A stretch of 64,000 nucleotides of DNA from Puniceicoccaceae bacterium 5H (GTDB taxonomy: Bacteria; Verrucomicrobiota; Verrucomicrobiia; Opitutales; Oceanipulchritudinaceae), in contig WOUP01000019.1 in NCBI GenBank assembly GCA_009772895.1, positions 1-64,000 on the forward strand, written 5' to 3'. The notes under the pieces were generated by a model that was not told where the DNA came from, ran no database searches, and saw only the letters and a list, made by a program, of their open reading frames with translations. The position numbers and the translations under genes were made by a program. Shown here in pieces: positions 18,094 through 27,035 of this stretch (positions are counted from its first letter, which is position 1; the number at the start of each line of letters is the position of its first letter).

Positions 18094-18183
18094 AGGAATC
18101 ATTTCCTGCCCAAAAAGTCTCTGTATCCGTAACCTTGCTTGAAAGAACTGTGGCAACCTTACCACATTGACGGTGTAAATCAA
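18094..18183 (-). promoter_or_regulatory. promoter and structured leader of micro-gene 1
   Basis: On the minus strand, TTGATT (18183-18178) and TAAGGT (18161-18156) are 16 bp apart. The predicted leader contains AGTTCTTT, GGTTACGGAT (18134-18125) and a hairpin AGGAA-ATGA-TTCCT (18107-18094). The same items occur in the same order before micro-gene 2. GGTTACGGAT is exactly complementary to ATCCGTAACC in the coding sequence (18052-18043), so the leader can pair with codons for KIRN and enclose the start codon. Confidence 0.55.
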
Positions 18184-18246
18184 GTATTTTCGTGAAGATT
18201 CCGTTACGAAGCCAACCACTTCTGCTTCTAGCCAGAATGCGCACAT

Positions 18247-18279
18247 GAAAAGGGCGGACGAGTCAAACCCGTCCGCCCC
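18247..18279 (-). terminator. terminator of micro-gene 2
   Basis: Stem GGGCGGACG (18252-18260) and CGTCCGCCC (18270-18278), followed on the minus strand by TTTTCATG. It separates the two micro-genes into independent transcription units. Confidence 0.82.
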
Positions 18280-18310
18280 TGTTATTTTCTAGCTTAGGTA
18301 CTGAACCGTT

Positions 18311-18436
18311 CTACCAGATCCGGATGAACGCCTTCCCATTGCAGGAAGCCGCGCAACTCTCGATGAACGCCTGACGCAGGTCGAAGCGCTTGGCAGAGCG
18401 GTTTCGCTTTTGGTTACGGATCTTGCGATTGTTCAT
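18311..18436 (-). CDS. micro-gene 2: 41-residue basic peptide, paralogue of micro-gene 1
   Basis: Not recognised. The peptide starts MNNRKIRNQKRNRSAKR and ends with ESCAASCNGKAFIRIW. It shares the KIRN[HQ]K block and a basic N-terminal half with micro-gene 1; the C-terminal half is different and has two cysteines. The DNA encoding KIRN is identical over 14 bp (GGTTACGGATCTTG on the plus strand) in both copies. It has its own promoter, leader hairpin and terminator. No Shine-Dalgarno sequence is evident. Confidence 0.6.
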   Translation of the reverse strand: MNNRKIRNQKRNRSAKRFDLRQAFIESCAASCNGKAFIRIW

Positions 18437-18455
18437 GTCGCTTTTGGGAAAACGA

Positions 18456-18543
18456 CCGGAATTCATTTCCGGCCAAAGCCTCGATCCCATAACCGGTCTA
18501 AAAGAACTATGGGCTACCGTAGTCTACCTACGTCAAAAAGCAA
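18456..18543 (-). promoter_or_regulatory. promoter and structured leader of micro-gene 2
   Basis: On the minus strand, TTGCTT (18543-18538) and TACGGT (18521-18516) are 16 bp apart, the same spacing as in micro-gene 1. The leader carries AGTTCTTT (18508-18501), GGTTATGG (18494-18487) and hairpin CCGGAA-ATGAA-TTCCGG (18472-18456). GGTTATGG can pair with CCGTAACC of its own coding region through one G-U pair. The hairpin stem differs from copy 1 on both sides, so pairing is kept. Confidence 0.55.
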
Positions 18544-18843
18544 GTAAGATCCAGACAACTACGCGTTAGCGCCCCAGCTATTTCCCTCGCGCCAAGCCTG
18601 TATTCCCGCTGGTGCAACCACGATCTACATAGCTCCACGATGGCCGCACGGCAACATACGACATAATTTACCTATGTTGGTATAGTAAAATACGGACACC
18701 GCATCCGTTCCTTACGTGCCAAAACCTACACAGATATCCAGACGCCGGTAGCCCTATTTCAACAGGCTTGGCGGGCAAGTAATCCCACGAGTTACGCGGT
18801 ACCACGAATAGTTGCAGCCCCTGAAAACGGATATTCTGGGAGC
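18544..18843. other. 300-bp intergenic region without a recognisable gene
   Basis: This stretch lies between the micro-gene 2 promoter (reading left) and the exported S26-like gene (reading right). I see no convincing ORF, repeat or third micro-gene copy. An AT-rich patch at about 18661-18695 may hold a promoter for the rightward gene, but no good -35/-10 pair is visible. Confidence 0.5.
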
Positions 18844-19299
18844 ATGGCAACAACTCTGCGAAACCTGCTTGTCATCGTCTCTCTGTTCTTTGCTTCCCTT
18901 TGCTCGGCCGCCGCGCCCATTTCTTCCGTTCCCGCCGATCAAGCCCTGCGGGACGCTACGCTGTTGGCGAGCTTGCGCCCCGACTGGAGCGTCTATCAGG
19001 CAGCAGGGGACTCTATGGAGCCCTTTTACGGCGGCAACTCCCTGCTCATCGTCCAGCAGGCCGACACCACGCATCTCCAACCCGGCATGATCGCCGTGTA
19101 CCGTGATGCCGCAGGCGATCTGGTCGGCCACCAGGTGCTCCGCACTGGCGAGAAGATCGAAGCCAAGGGCGCAAACAATGCCGTCGTAGACCCCTCGCCC
19201 ATCACCGATGCCAATCTCGTCGGCATCGTCGTGGGCATGATGCACGCCTCCGGCACCGCCGCCAACGACTTGCAGGTGGTGAACGGCAAGCGCTACTAG
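18844..19299 (+). CDS. exported signal-peptidase-fold (S24/S26) protein
   Basis: 151 residues. The N-terminus is a Sec signal peptide (NLLVIVSLFFASLCSAAA). After it comes a compact S26-type domain: AAGDSMEPFYGGNSLLIV with the nucleophile-position Ser, then DLVGHQVLRTGEKIEAKGANN and a later VVDP. A His in GHQV and an Asp after KGANN fit the Ser-His-Asp pattern of archaeal/ER-type signal peptidases rather than the bacterial Ser-Lys dyad. It is unusually short and appears soluble and exported rather than membrane-embedded. It converges on a second S26-like gene across a shared terminator. Activity is unproven. Confidence 0.65.
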   Translation: MATTLRNLLVIVSLFFASLCSAAAPISSVPADQALRDATLLASLRPDWSVYQAAGDSMEPFYGGNSLLIVQQADTTHLQPGMIAVYRDAAGDLVGHQVLRTGEKIEAKGANNAVVDPSPITDANLVGIVVGMMHASGTAANDLQVVNGKRY

Positions 19300-19343
19300 A
19301 TATTTGCAGACAGAGACAAGACAGACAGTAAAGTTGTTGCCCG

Positions 19344-19375
19344 AAAAGGACCGGTATTCGCAGACCGGTCCTTTT
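19344..19375. terminator. bidirectional terminator between convergent S26-like genes
   Basis: A perfect 12-bp stem, AAAAGGACCGGT (19344-19355) and ACCGGTCCTTTT (19364-19375), has an 8-nt loop. A-tract and T-tract on either side serve both strands. It is preceded by the ACAGACAG-like tract at 19307-19332. Confidence 0.85.
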
Positions 19376-19395
19376 CACTTTTAAAGCATTTGCTT

Positions 19396-19869
19396 CTAGC
19401 GCGGCGGCACGGCGGGCGTGTCGGTATAAAGCACCGTGTAGACGACCCCGATCAGGTTTTCGGGCGTCACGTAGTCCTCGTCGAGCTGGCGGTTGTGGTC
19501 CCCCATGGCGATCCAGCCCTTGGGAGATGGCTTGAGCAGACGGTGAGTCACGACCCGGCCGGCGTGGTTGCGGTAGGCGACCACCATCTCCGCCTGCAGG
19601 TCCTCAAAGGCGATCGGCGCATAGACGATAACCGTGTCCTCGCCGTAAAGGGGCATCATGGACGTTCCGCCGCCCAACATGGAGGCACGCCCTTCCCCAC
19701 CCTGCTCGACGCGCTTGGCGGCAATCAGGGCCTGCTGGACGCTCGTCTCTGAAGTGGGGGCCGGCGGTGCATCGGTCGCCGTGGTTTCACAACCGGCCAA
19801 GGCCGCCGCCAGCGCACAAACCGTGGGCACAAAAAAAGGCCGACGTCTGAAAAGCATGGCTTCAGACAT
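19396..19869 (-). CDS. lipoprotein with signal-peptidase-fold (S26) domain
   Basis: 157 residues from the ATG at 19869 (an alternative ATG lies at 19857). A lipoprotein signal ends in the lipobox ALAGC. The S26-like domain has GGTSMMPLYGEDTVIVY (Ser), VVTHRLLKPSPKGW (His) and MGDHNRQLDED (Asp), again the Ser-His-Asp arrangement. It is predicted to be lipid-anchored outside the cytoplasmic membrane. Its first codons lie inside the atp operon terminator, so expression may depend on read-through from atpC. It is distantly similar to the convergent gene at 18844-19299. Confidence 0.65.
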   Translation of the reverse strand: MSEAMLFRRRPFFVPTVCALAAALAGCETTATDAPPAPTSETSVQQALIAAKRVEQGGEGRASMLGGGTSMMPLYGEDTVIVYAPIAFEDLQAEMVVAYRNHAGRVVTHRLLKPSPKGWIAMGDHNRQLDEDYVTPENLIGVVYTVLYTDTPAVPPR

Positions 19870-19874
19870 CGGCC
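19831..19874 (-). terminator. terminator of the ATP synthase operon, overlapping the next ORF
   Basis: On the minus strand, GGCCGATGTCTGAA (19874-19861) pairs with TTCAGACGTCGGCC (19851-19838), with a single G-T wobble, and is followed by seven T residues (19837-19831). It lies 25 bp after the atpC stop. Both candidate start codons and the signal-peptide codons of the lipoprotein gene are within this hairpin. Confidence 0.85.
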
Positions 19875-19899
19875 TCAAAGGGTAAAGCTTTACGCGAGA

Positions 19900-20319
19900 C
19901 TACCCGCGCTTGCTCTCCGAAACGATCTTCTGCACCACGGCGAAGCGGGCGCGCGTCTCGAGCTCTTCCAGCACCGCCGGATCCTCGCCCTTTTCCTGGG
20001 CTTCGGTCAGGGCACGTTCGGCCTCCTGGCGGGCATCCTCGAGCTGTGAAGCGTCGATCTGGTTGACTTCGATGGCGGCTTCGGTGAGCACGCGCACTTC
20101 GTCGCCGATCACCTCGATGAAGCCCTTGTCGATCGCGATCGACTCGGGGCTCTGGTTACGGAAGAAGCGCAGCTCGCCCGGCTCGATCATCGTGACAAGC
20201 GGGATGTGTCCCGGCAGCACGTCGATCTCGCCGCCCTCTTCGGTCGGCAGCACCACGTGGTCGACCATGTCGCTGAAGACCTGGCGTTCCGGGGTGACGA
20301 TTTCGAGCTTGAGCGGCAT
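19900..20319 (-). CDS. atpC: ATP synthase F1 epsilon subunit
   Basis: 139 residues. The N-terminal beta sandwich (LEIVTPERQVFSDMVDHVVL, EIDVLPGHIPLVTMIEPG) and a C-terminal helical hairpin rich in E/A/R follow the family pattern. It is part of the central stalk; the helical tail can inhibit ATP hydrolysis. It is the last gene of the operon, 6 bp after atpD, and the operon terminator follows. Confidence 0.96.
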   Translation of the reverse strand: MPLKLEIVTPERQVFSDMVDHVVLPTEEGGEIDVLPGHIPLVTMIEPGELRFFRNQSPESIAIDKGFIEVIGDEVRVLTEAAIEVNQIDASQLEDARQEAERALTEAQEKGEDPAVLEELETRARFAVVQKIVSESKRG

Positions 20320-20325
20320 GTGGCG

Positions 20326-21792
<1,467 letters not shown>

Positions 21793-22659
21793 CTAGCTGG
21801 AGGCGGCGGCAGTGATTTCGAGAATTTCCTGGGTGATGGCAGCCTGTCGTGCCTTGTTATACTGCAAAGTCAGCGAATCCTGAAGCTTCTTTGCGTTGTC
21901 GGTGGCGGCCTTCATGGCCACCATGCGGGCGCTGTGCTCGGAGGCGCGGGCGTCCAGCAGGCGCTGGTAGATCTCGCGCTTGATGAAGCGGTCGAGCAGC
22001 TGCTCGAGGATCTTGTCCGGGCTCGGCTCGAAGGTGATGTCGCGCACGTCTTCGACGAGGGTTTCGCCGGCTTGCTCCAGCGTTTCCTTCAGCTGGGCCT
22101 CGAAGCGGTCGAGCGGCAGGAAGGTCTCCAGCGTCGGCTCTTGCACCAGCGTGTTCTTGAAGCGCGGGTAGAGCACCTCGACCGTGTCGATCTCGCCCTG
22201 CTTGTAGAGGTCGATCATCATTTCGACCACGGGGCGCAGCTCGCTGTAACGGGCCTCCTCAGTGACTTCGAAGCTCGCCACGAGGTTGCGCTTGGTGCGG
22301 GCGATGAACTGCTTGGCCTTGCGGCCGATCGAGAAGAACTGGGTGTCCTTCGGCAGCTCACCGATCTCGCGGAAGAGATTGGAGTTGAGCGGGCCGGCGA
22401 GGCCGCGGTCGGAACTGATGACGAGCACCCCACGCACCTTCACGTCGCGCTCCTGCAGGAACGGGTGTTGGTAGTCCGGCTGGCGCTCTTGCAGGGTGGC
22501 CAGCAGGCGGGCCAGCAACTCGGCGTAAGCACGGCCCTGCAAGGCATGGTCCTGGGCGCGCTTCATCTTGGAAGCGGCGACCAGCTGCATTGCCCGGGTG
22601 ATCTTGCCGGTGTTCTTGACCGCGCGGATGCGGTTACGAATGTCGCGGAGGTTGGCCAT
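21793..22659 (-). CDS. atpG: ATP synthase F1 gamma subunit
   Basis: 288 residues, the rotor shaft. The N-terminal helix has the signature LRDIRNRIRAVKNTGKITRAMQLVAASKMKRA, and the C-terminal helix ends ARQAAITQEILEITAAA. The central Rossmann-like part (VRGVLVISSDRGLAGPLNSNLF) is intact. It is positioned between atpA and atpD. Confidence 0.97.
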   Translation of the reverse strand: MANLRDIRNRIRAVKNTGKITRAMQLVAASKMKRAQDHALQGRAYAELLARLLATLQERQPDYQHPFLQERDVKVRGVLVISSDRGLAGPLNSNLFREIGELPKDTQFFSIGRKAKQFIARTKRNLVASFEVTEEARYSELRPVVEMMIDLYKQGEIDTVEVLYPRFKNTLVQEPTLETFLPLDRFEAQLKETLEQAGETLVEDVRDITFEPSPDKILEQLLDRFIKREIYQRLLDARASEHSARMVAMKAATDNAKKLQDSLTLQYNKARQAAITQEILEITAAASS

Positions 22660-22730
22660 GGATGCAGATTAAGGAGTGAGGGAGGGGCGGGAGCGTGCCT
22701 CGCGGCGGGCGCTCCCCCATCCCGAGGGTC

Positions 22731-24275
22731 CTAGCCGTTCCAGCTTTGCTTCCAGGCGTCGACGGCGGAGCGGAGCTTGGCGGTCACATCGTCCGTCAGC
22801 TTCTTTTCCTTGAGGATCGCGTCGAGGACGTCGCGCTTGCCGGTCATGAGGAACTCCTGGAGATTTTCGGCGGCGGGGCGGACGTCGTCCACCGTGATGT
22901 CGTCGAAGTAGTTGTTCTGGAGCGCCCAGAGGATGGCGACCTGGACTTCCATCGGCTTGGGGCTGTAAGCGGGTTGCTTGAAGAGCTCCACCGTGCGGGC
23001 ACCGCGGTCGAGTTGGCGCTTGGTGCGGGCGTCGAGGTCGGAGCCAAACTGCGCGAAGGCGGCCAGCTCGCGGTAGGCGGCCAGCTCGAGCTTCACCTTA
23101 CCGGCCACTTGCTTCGTCGCCTTGATCTGCGCGGCGGAACCCACGCGGGAAACGGAGATACCCACGTTGACGGCCGGGCGGATACCCTGGTTGAAGAGGT
23201 CCGTCTCGAGGAAGATCTGCCCGTCGGTAATGGAAATCACGTTGGTCGGGATGTAGGCGGAAACGTCACCGGCCTGGGTTTCGATGATCGGCAGCGCCGT
23301 GAGTGAGCCGTTGCCGTGGTCTTCGTTCACGCGGGCGGAGCGCTCGAGCAGGCGGCTGTGCAGGTAGAAGACGTCACCCGGGTAAGCTTCGCGACCGGCC
23401 GGGCGCTTCAGGATCAGCGAGATCTGGCGGTAGGCGGCCGCGTGCTTGGAAAGGTCGTCATACACGATCAGCGCGTCCATGCCGTTTTCCATAAACCATT
23501 CGCCCATCGCACAACCGGCGTAGGGGGCGAGGTAAAGGTTGGCGGCGTTGTCGGCGGCCGGGGCCGCCACGATGACGGTGTATTCCAGGGCGCCGGCCCG
23601 CTCCAGGGCGTTGACCGTGCGGGCGATGTTGGCCTGCTTCTGGCCGATCGCCACGTAAATGCTGTAAACCGGCCGGAACCCGTCGACAAAGGAGCCGTCG
23701 GAGTTCTTGTGCTGGTTGTTGATGTTCGCCTGGTTGATGATCGTGTCGATCGCGATCGTCGTCTTGCCCGTCTGACGGTCGCCAATGATCAGCTCGCGCT
23801 GGCCACGGCCGATCGGGATCATGGAGTCGATCGCCATGATGCCCGTCTGCAGCGGCTGGTCGACGGACTTGCGGGGGATGATGCCCGGCGCGATCTTTTC
23901 GATCGGGAAGTGTTCTTCGGCATCGATCGGGCCCTTGCCGTCCACGGCCTGGCCGAGGGCGTCGACCGTGCGGCCGAGCAGCGCCTTGCCCACGGGCACC
24001 TGGAGCAGCTTGCCGGAGGTCTTGACGGTGTCGCCTTGCTTCAGCGCGGACACGTCACCGAGGGCCACCACACCGACGGCGTCTTCTTCGAGGTTGAGGG
24101 CGATGCCCTTGATCCCGTTTTCGAACTCGAGGAGTTCGTTGTACATCACCGCGGAGAGGCCTTCGACCCGGGCCACACCGTCAGCGACGGTGACCACGGT
24201 GCCGGTGTTGCTCTGGGCAACGCCGGTCGAGAGGCTCGCGATTTCTTTTTCAATCTGTTCCAGCAGGCTACTCAT
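22731..24275 (-). CDS. atpA: ATP synthase F1 alpha subunit
   Basis: 514 residues, the non-catalytic nucleotide-binding subunit. P-loop [15 protein letters not shown], the signature segment [17 protein letters not shown], and the arginine-finger region [13 protein letters not shown] are present. N-terminal residues form the usual beta-barrel crown. It begins 21 bp after atpH. Confidence 0.98.
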   Translation of the reverse strand: MSSLLEQIEKEIASLSTGVAQSNTGTVVTVADGVARVEGLSAVMYNELLEFENGIKGIALNLEEDAVGVVALGDVSALKQGDTVKTSGKLLQVPVGKALLGRTVDALGQAVDGKGPIDAEEHFPIEKIAPGIIPRKSVDQPLQTGIMAIDSMIPIGRGQRELIIGDRQTGKTTIAIDTIINQANINNQHKNSDGSFVDGFRPVYSIYVAIGQKQANIARTVNALERAGALEYTVIVAAPAADNAANLYLAPYAGCAMGEWFMENGMDALIVYDDLSKHAAAYRQISLILKRPAGREAYPGDVFYLHSRLLERSARVNEDHGNGSLTALPIIETQAGDVSAYIPTNVISITDGQIFLETDLFNQGIRPAVNVGISVSRVGSAAQIKATKQVAGKVKLELAAYRELAAFAQFGSDLDARTKRQLDRGARTVELFKQPAYSPKPMEVQVAILWALQNNYFDDITVDDVRPAAENLQEFLMTGKRDVLDAILKEKKLTDDVTAKLRSAVDAWKQSWNG

Positions 24276-24296
24276 CGCTTGGGAGGGAAATGGAAA

Positions 24297-24695
24297 TTAG
24301 TTAACGGAAAGGGCCAGGCGGCTCAGGGAGCCTGCCACGGAGGCATCATAAACATTGTCACCCACGCTGACGCGCAGACCACCGATCAAGTCGGGGTTGT
24401 CGATCAGGCGCGGCGATACTTTGTGACCAGTCTCGGTCGAGAAGCGAGCCACAATCTGCTCGACTTCGGCTTCGGTGACGGGGCCGGCGTGCTCGATGCG
24501 CACTTCCCGGGCGCGGATCTCGCGGTTGAGAAACTGCAGGAAGCTCCGGCAGAACGCGCGTCGGGTGGCGAGCGGTTCGTCGCCGATCAACACCTTGAGG
24601 GTGGGACGGATCTGCGACACGGCGGCTTCGCCTTGCTCCGCGACGAGCACGGCCAGGCGCTTGGCTACCTTGATCTGGGAAGGGTCGAGCGACAT
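24297..24695 (-). CDS. atpH: ATP synthase F1 delta subunit, short form
   Basis: 132 residues, clearly shorter than the usual 175-185. The C-terminal half has the family motif DNPDLIGGLRVSVGDNVYDASV and the closing L..L helix. The N-terminal six-helix bundle that docks on the alpha-subunit tips is shortened. The ATG at 24695 is 17 bp after atpF, and no longer in-frame start is evident. It connects the F1 crown to the b-subunit stator. Confidence 0.88.
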   Translation of the reverse strand: MSLDPSQIKVAKRLAVLVAEQGEAAVSQIRPTLKVLIGDEPLATRRAFCRSFLQFLNREIRAREVRIEHAGPVTEAEVEQIVARFSTETGHKVSPRLIDNPDLIGGLRVSVGDNVYDASVAGSLSRLALSVN

Positions 24696-24712
24696 CGGTC
24701 GGGGGTGAGATA

Positions 24713-25321
24713 CTAGTTACGGGCGGCCAGCTGCTCGGTGGCAGACTGGTTCAGGCGGGCCTTCTGCTCCTCGGTCAACTCGCTGCGCAGCACCTTGCTG
24801 CTGGTCAGCACGACGAGGCGGGCCACTTCCTGACGGATTTCGGAAAGGGACTTTTCGCGTTCGAGGCGAATGGATTCTTCGGCGCGGCGGCGCATTTCGG
24901 CCAGTTCGCCGGCCACCTTCGCGCGCTGCTCTTCTTCGTAGGCAGAGGAGCGTTCGCGGGCCTCGTGCAGGATGCGCTGGGCCTCGGCATTGGCCTCGCG
25001 CAGCGTCTCGGCCTGGCGTTTTTCGGTCTCGGCCAGCTGGCGCTTGGATTCTTCGGCGAACTGGATGCCATCGGAGATCTTCTTCTGGCGCTCGTCGATC
25101 GTGCGCACGACGGGCTTGTAGGCGAAGTACCAGAGCAGCGCCATCACGACCAGGAAGTTGATCACCTGGGCGATGAAGGCCGGGCCGTTCAGGCCGAAGT
25201 CCTCGGTCAGCATCCAGTAAATGCTGTCGACGATGCCCTCATGCGACGCTCCGGCTTCGGCGGCGTGGCCGGCGGCCGCGTGGCCCGCTTCAGTGGCAGC
25301 TAGAAGAATGGTATTGAACAT
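24713..25321 (-). CDS. atpF: ATP synthase Fo b subunit
   Basis: 202 residues from the ATG at 25321; the frame is open to 25384 but the extra 21 residues are Pro/Arg-rich and unlikely. It has one membrane helix (FIAQVINFLVVMALLWYFAY) and then a long charged coiled coil (ERQKKISDGIQFAEESKRQL onward), the peripheral stalk. An Ala/Gly/His-rich segment of about 20 residues before the membrane helix is unusual and is probably periplasmic. Confidence 0.92.
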   Translation of the reverse strand: MFNTILLAATEAGHAAAGHAAEAGASHEGIVDSIYWMLTEDFGLNGPAFIAQVINFLVVMALLWYFAYKPVVRTIDERQKKISDGIQFAEESKRQLAETEKRQAETLREANAEAQRILHEARERSSAYEEEQRAKVAGELAEMRRRAEESIRLEREKSLSEIRQEVARLVVLTSSKVLRSELTEEQKARLNQSATEQLAARN

Positions 25322-25399
25322 GGCGAAATTGGTGGGTGAAGCCCGAGGAAAAGAGAGAAAGGCCGGTGCGGCGCGCGGCCGCACCGGTCAAAGGGAAGA

Positions 25400-25618
25400 C
25401 TAGAGGAACAGCGCGTAGAACGCGATAGCTTCGGCCAGGGCCATACCGATGATGGACTGGACGAGCACCTTGCCGGAAGCACCGGGGTTACGGCCGACGG
25501 ATTCCACGGCCTTGGCGCCGACGAGGCCCACACCGATAGCAGCCGCAGCGCAACCGATCGCGCCTTGAAGTTCACCCGCTTCCGCCGTGAAGGCGGCGAT
25601 TTGATTGAGGAGTTCCAT
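25400..25618 (-). CDS. atpE: ATP synthase Fo c subunit
   Basis: 72 residues in two hydrophobic helices around the polar loop SVGRNP. The ion-binding carboxylate is Glu in MALAEAIAFYAL. The residues that mark Na+-binding rings are absent: Val replaces the helix-1 Gln, and Ala follows the Glu instead of Ser/Thr. Proton coupling is therefore likely. The gene lies between atpB and atpF. Confidence 0.96.
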   Translation of the reverse strand: MELLNQIAAFTAEAGELQGAIGCAAAAIGVGLVGAKAVESVGRNPGASGKVLVQSIIGMALAEAIAFYALFL

Positions 25619-25712
25619 TGTGAGGATTCTTTAGTCGTTAACGTTGTTTCTCAATGCCCGGCACTCGGTGGGGATTGGCTACCCCTGGCACCGGTCCCAT
25701 CGAAGAAAGGGA

Positions 25713-26573
25713 TTAGTGAGCGTGCTCGTCGTCGCCGTGGTTGCAGATGAGGCCGATATACACCGCGGTGAGCAGCGTAAAGACCAGCGCCTGCACCAGG
25801 CCGATGAGCATCTCGAGGAAATAGAAAGGCGTCGGAACGATCCAGGCGACGAGGGCCGACATGTTGGTCAGCAGGTTTTCGCCGCCGAAGACGTTGCCAT
25901 AGAGTCGGAAGGCAAGTGAGAACGGGCGCACCGCGATGGACAGCACTTCGATCAGGCCCACCATGAAGAAGAGCGGGAACAGCAGGATCCACAAGGGCGT
26001 ACCCACGTCTTCGCGGCTGGCCTTATTGCCGAAAAGGTCCTTGATCAGCAGGCCCGGGCCGGCGTAGCGGAGGACAAAAAATGCCCAGGCAGCCACGGCG
26101 GCAATCACACCGAGCGCAAAAGTGGTATTAAAGTCGGAGTTTGCCGGCCGAAACCAGTATTCGAAGTGGCCGTGGTCGAAAGTGCCAAAGGTGCCCACGC
26201 CCGGCAACAGGCCGCTCCAGTTGTGCATCAACACGAAGGTAAAAATGGCCAGCAGCAGCGGCGACGTCGGCCCGATCATCTTTTTCCCGACGATGGGCTC
26301 CATAATGTCACGAATACTGCTTACAAGATTTTCTACTACCGCCTGACCTCGGTGCGGCACCAATTGAGGTTTTTTGATCAGCACCCGAATCAACAAAATG
26401 ATCAGCAATGAGATCACCCAGCCAGTAACCATCGCGTTCGTGATGGGCAGCCCAAACAGCTCCCCGATCTTGTAAGCGGTGGGCGATACCGTTTCCGCAG
26501 ACACAGGAGTGGCCAGCAGTGTCGAGAACACGGCGATGAGGCTGCACAATGAAATTCGTTTTCCGGCGATCAT
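25713..26573 (-). CDS. atpB: ATP synthase Fo a subunit
   Basis: 286 residues, the stator half-channel protein. The essential Arg is in SLAFRLYGNVFGGE, and FTLLTAVYIGL is the last membrane helix. The N-terminus has a signal-peptide-like stretch (LIAVFSTLLATPVSA), common in long a subunits. It is the first gene of the operon; no atpI or atpZ precedes it in the 190 bp upstream, which should hold the promoter. Confidence 0.95.
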   Translation of the reverse strand: MIAGKRISLCSLIAVFSTLLATPVSAETVSPTAYKIGELFGLPITNAMVTGWVISLLIILLIRVLIKKPQLVPHRGQAVVENLVSSIRDIMEPIVGKKMIGPTSPLLLAIFTFVLMHNWSGLLPGVGTFGTFDHGHFEYWFRPANSDFNTTFALGVIAAVAAWAFFVLRYAGPGLLIKDLFGNKASREDVGTPLWILLFPLFFMVGLIEVLSIAVRPFSLAFRLYGNVFGGENLLTNMSALVAWIVPTPFYFLEMLIGLVQALVFTLLTAVYIGLICNHGDDEHAH

Positions 26574-26710
26574 AATCAGGTACGCTAAAGGACGACTGCG
26601 TTGAAACTATGGGGATGGATCGAATGCGAGGTAGCGTCAACCCCGTAGTTGGCCTTTTTCTGCACAATTTTGTGTTCGCTTGTTCCGAAACAGGTGCTTG
26701 AATATAAGCC

Positions 26711-26739
26711 TTGGACAGTCGCCGACTTAGCCCTTAAGT
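26711..26739 (+). promoter_or_regulatory. candidate sigma-70-type promoter for small ORF at 26767
   Basis: TTGGAC (26711-26716) and TTAAGT (26734-26739) are 17 bp apart. The predicted start site near 26746 leaves a leader of about 20 nt. It also lies in the region divergent from the atp operon. Confidence 0.4.
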
Positions 26740-26766
26740 AAAGCAAATAGTATCTATTAGAAAATT

Positions 26767-26898
26767 ATGGCCGAGAATCCCTCAGAGTGTTCTGGCGTGC
26801 AGGAGCACAAGCCTGACGTCTTTACGTGGATTTGCTGGGGCCTGACGGGGCTTTTGTTGTTGGCCCAGCCTTTTTTTGTCTGGGGGCTCCTCCAGTAA
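26767..26898 (+). CDS. small single-pass membrane protein (43 residues)
   Basis: Not recognised. The peptide starts MAENPSECSGVQEHK and has one hydrophobic helix, WICWGLTGLLLLAQPFFVWG, ending LLQ. A similar layout recurs in the ORF at 27036: a polar N-terminus, Cys just before or in the helix, a central L..Q, and Leu-Gln as the last residues. A plausible promoter lies 28 bp upstream. No Shine-Dalgarno motif is seen. It may be a small membrane regulator near the ATP synthase; chance ORF remains possible. Confidence 0.42.
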   Translation: MAENPSECSGVQEHKPDVFTWICWGLTGLLLLAQPFFVWGLLQ

Positions 26899-27035
26899 GC
26901 AGCGCCGCTCCGCATCAGTAGTCCTGTTGAGTTCGATCAGATAAGGTTTATACCTCAAACATCTAAAGTAGTGGGCAAAAAAATGTGTTATAGCACCTGA
27001 TATGGTTTTAGCCGCGCTAATCCGATTTATCAGGC

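Noticed and set aside
20248-20261. CACCACGTGGTC as a possible fifth parS site
   Set aside because: Only the CACGTG core matches; the GTTC/GAAC flanks needed for ParB are absent. The same holds for CCACGTGG near 35775.
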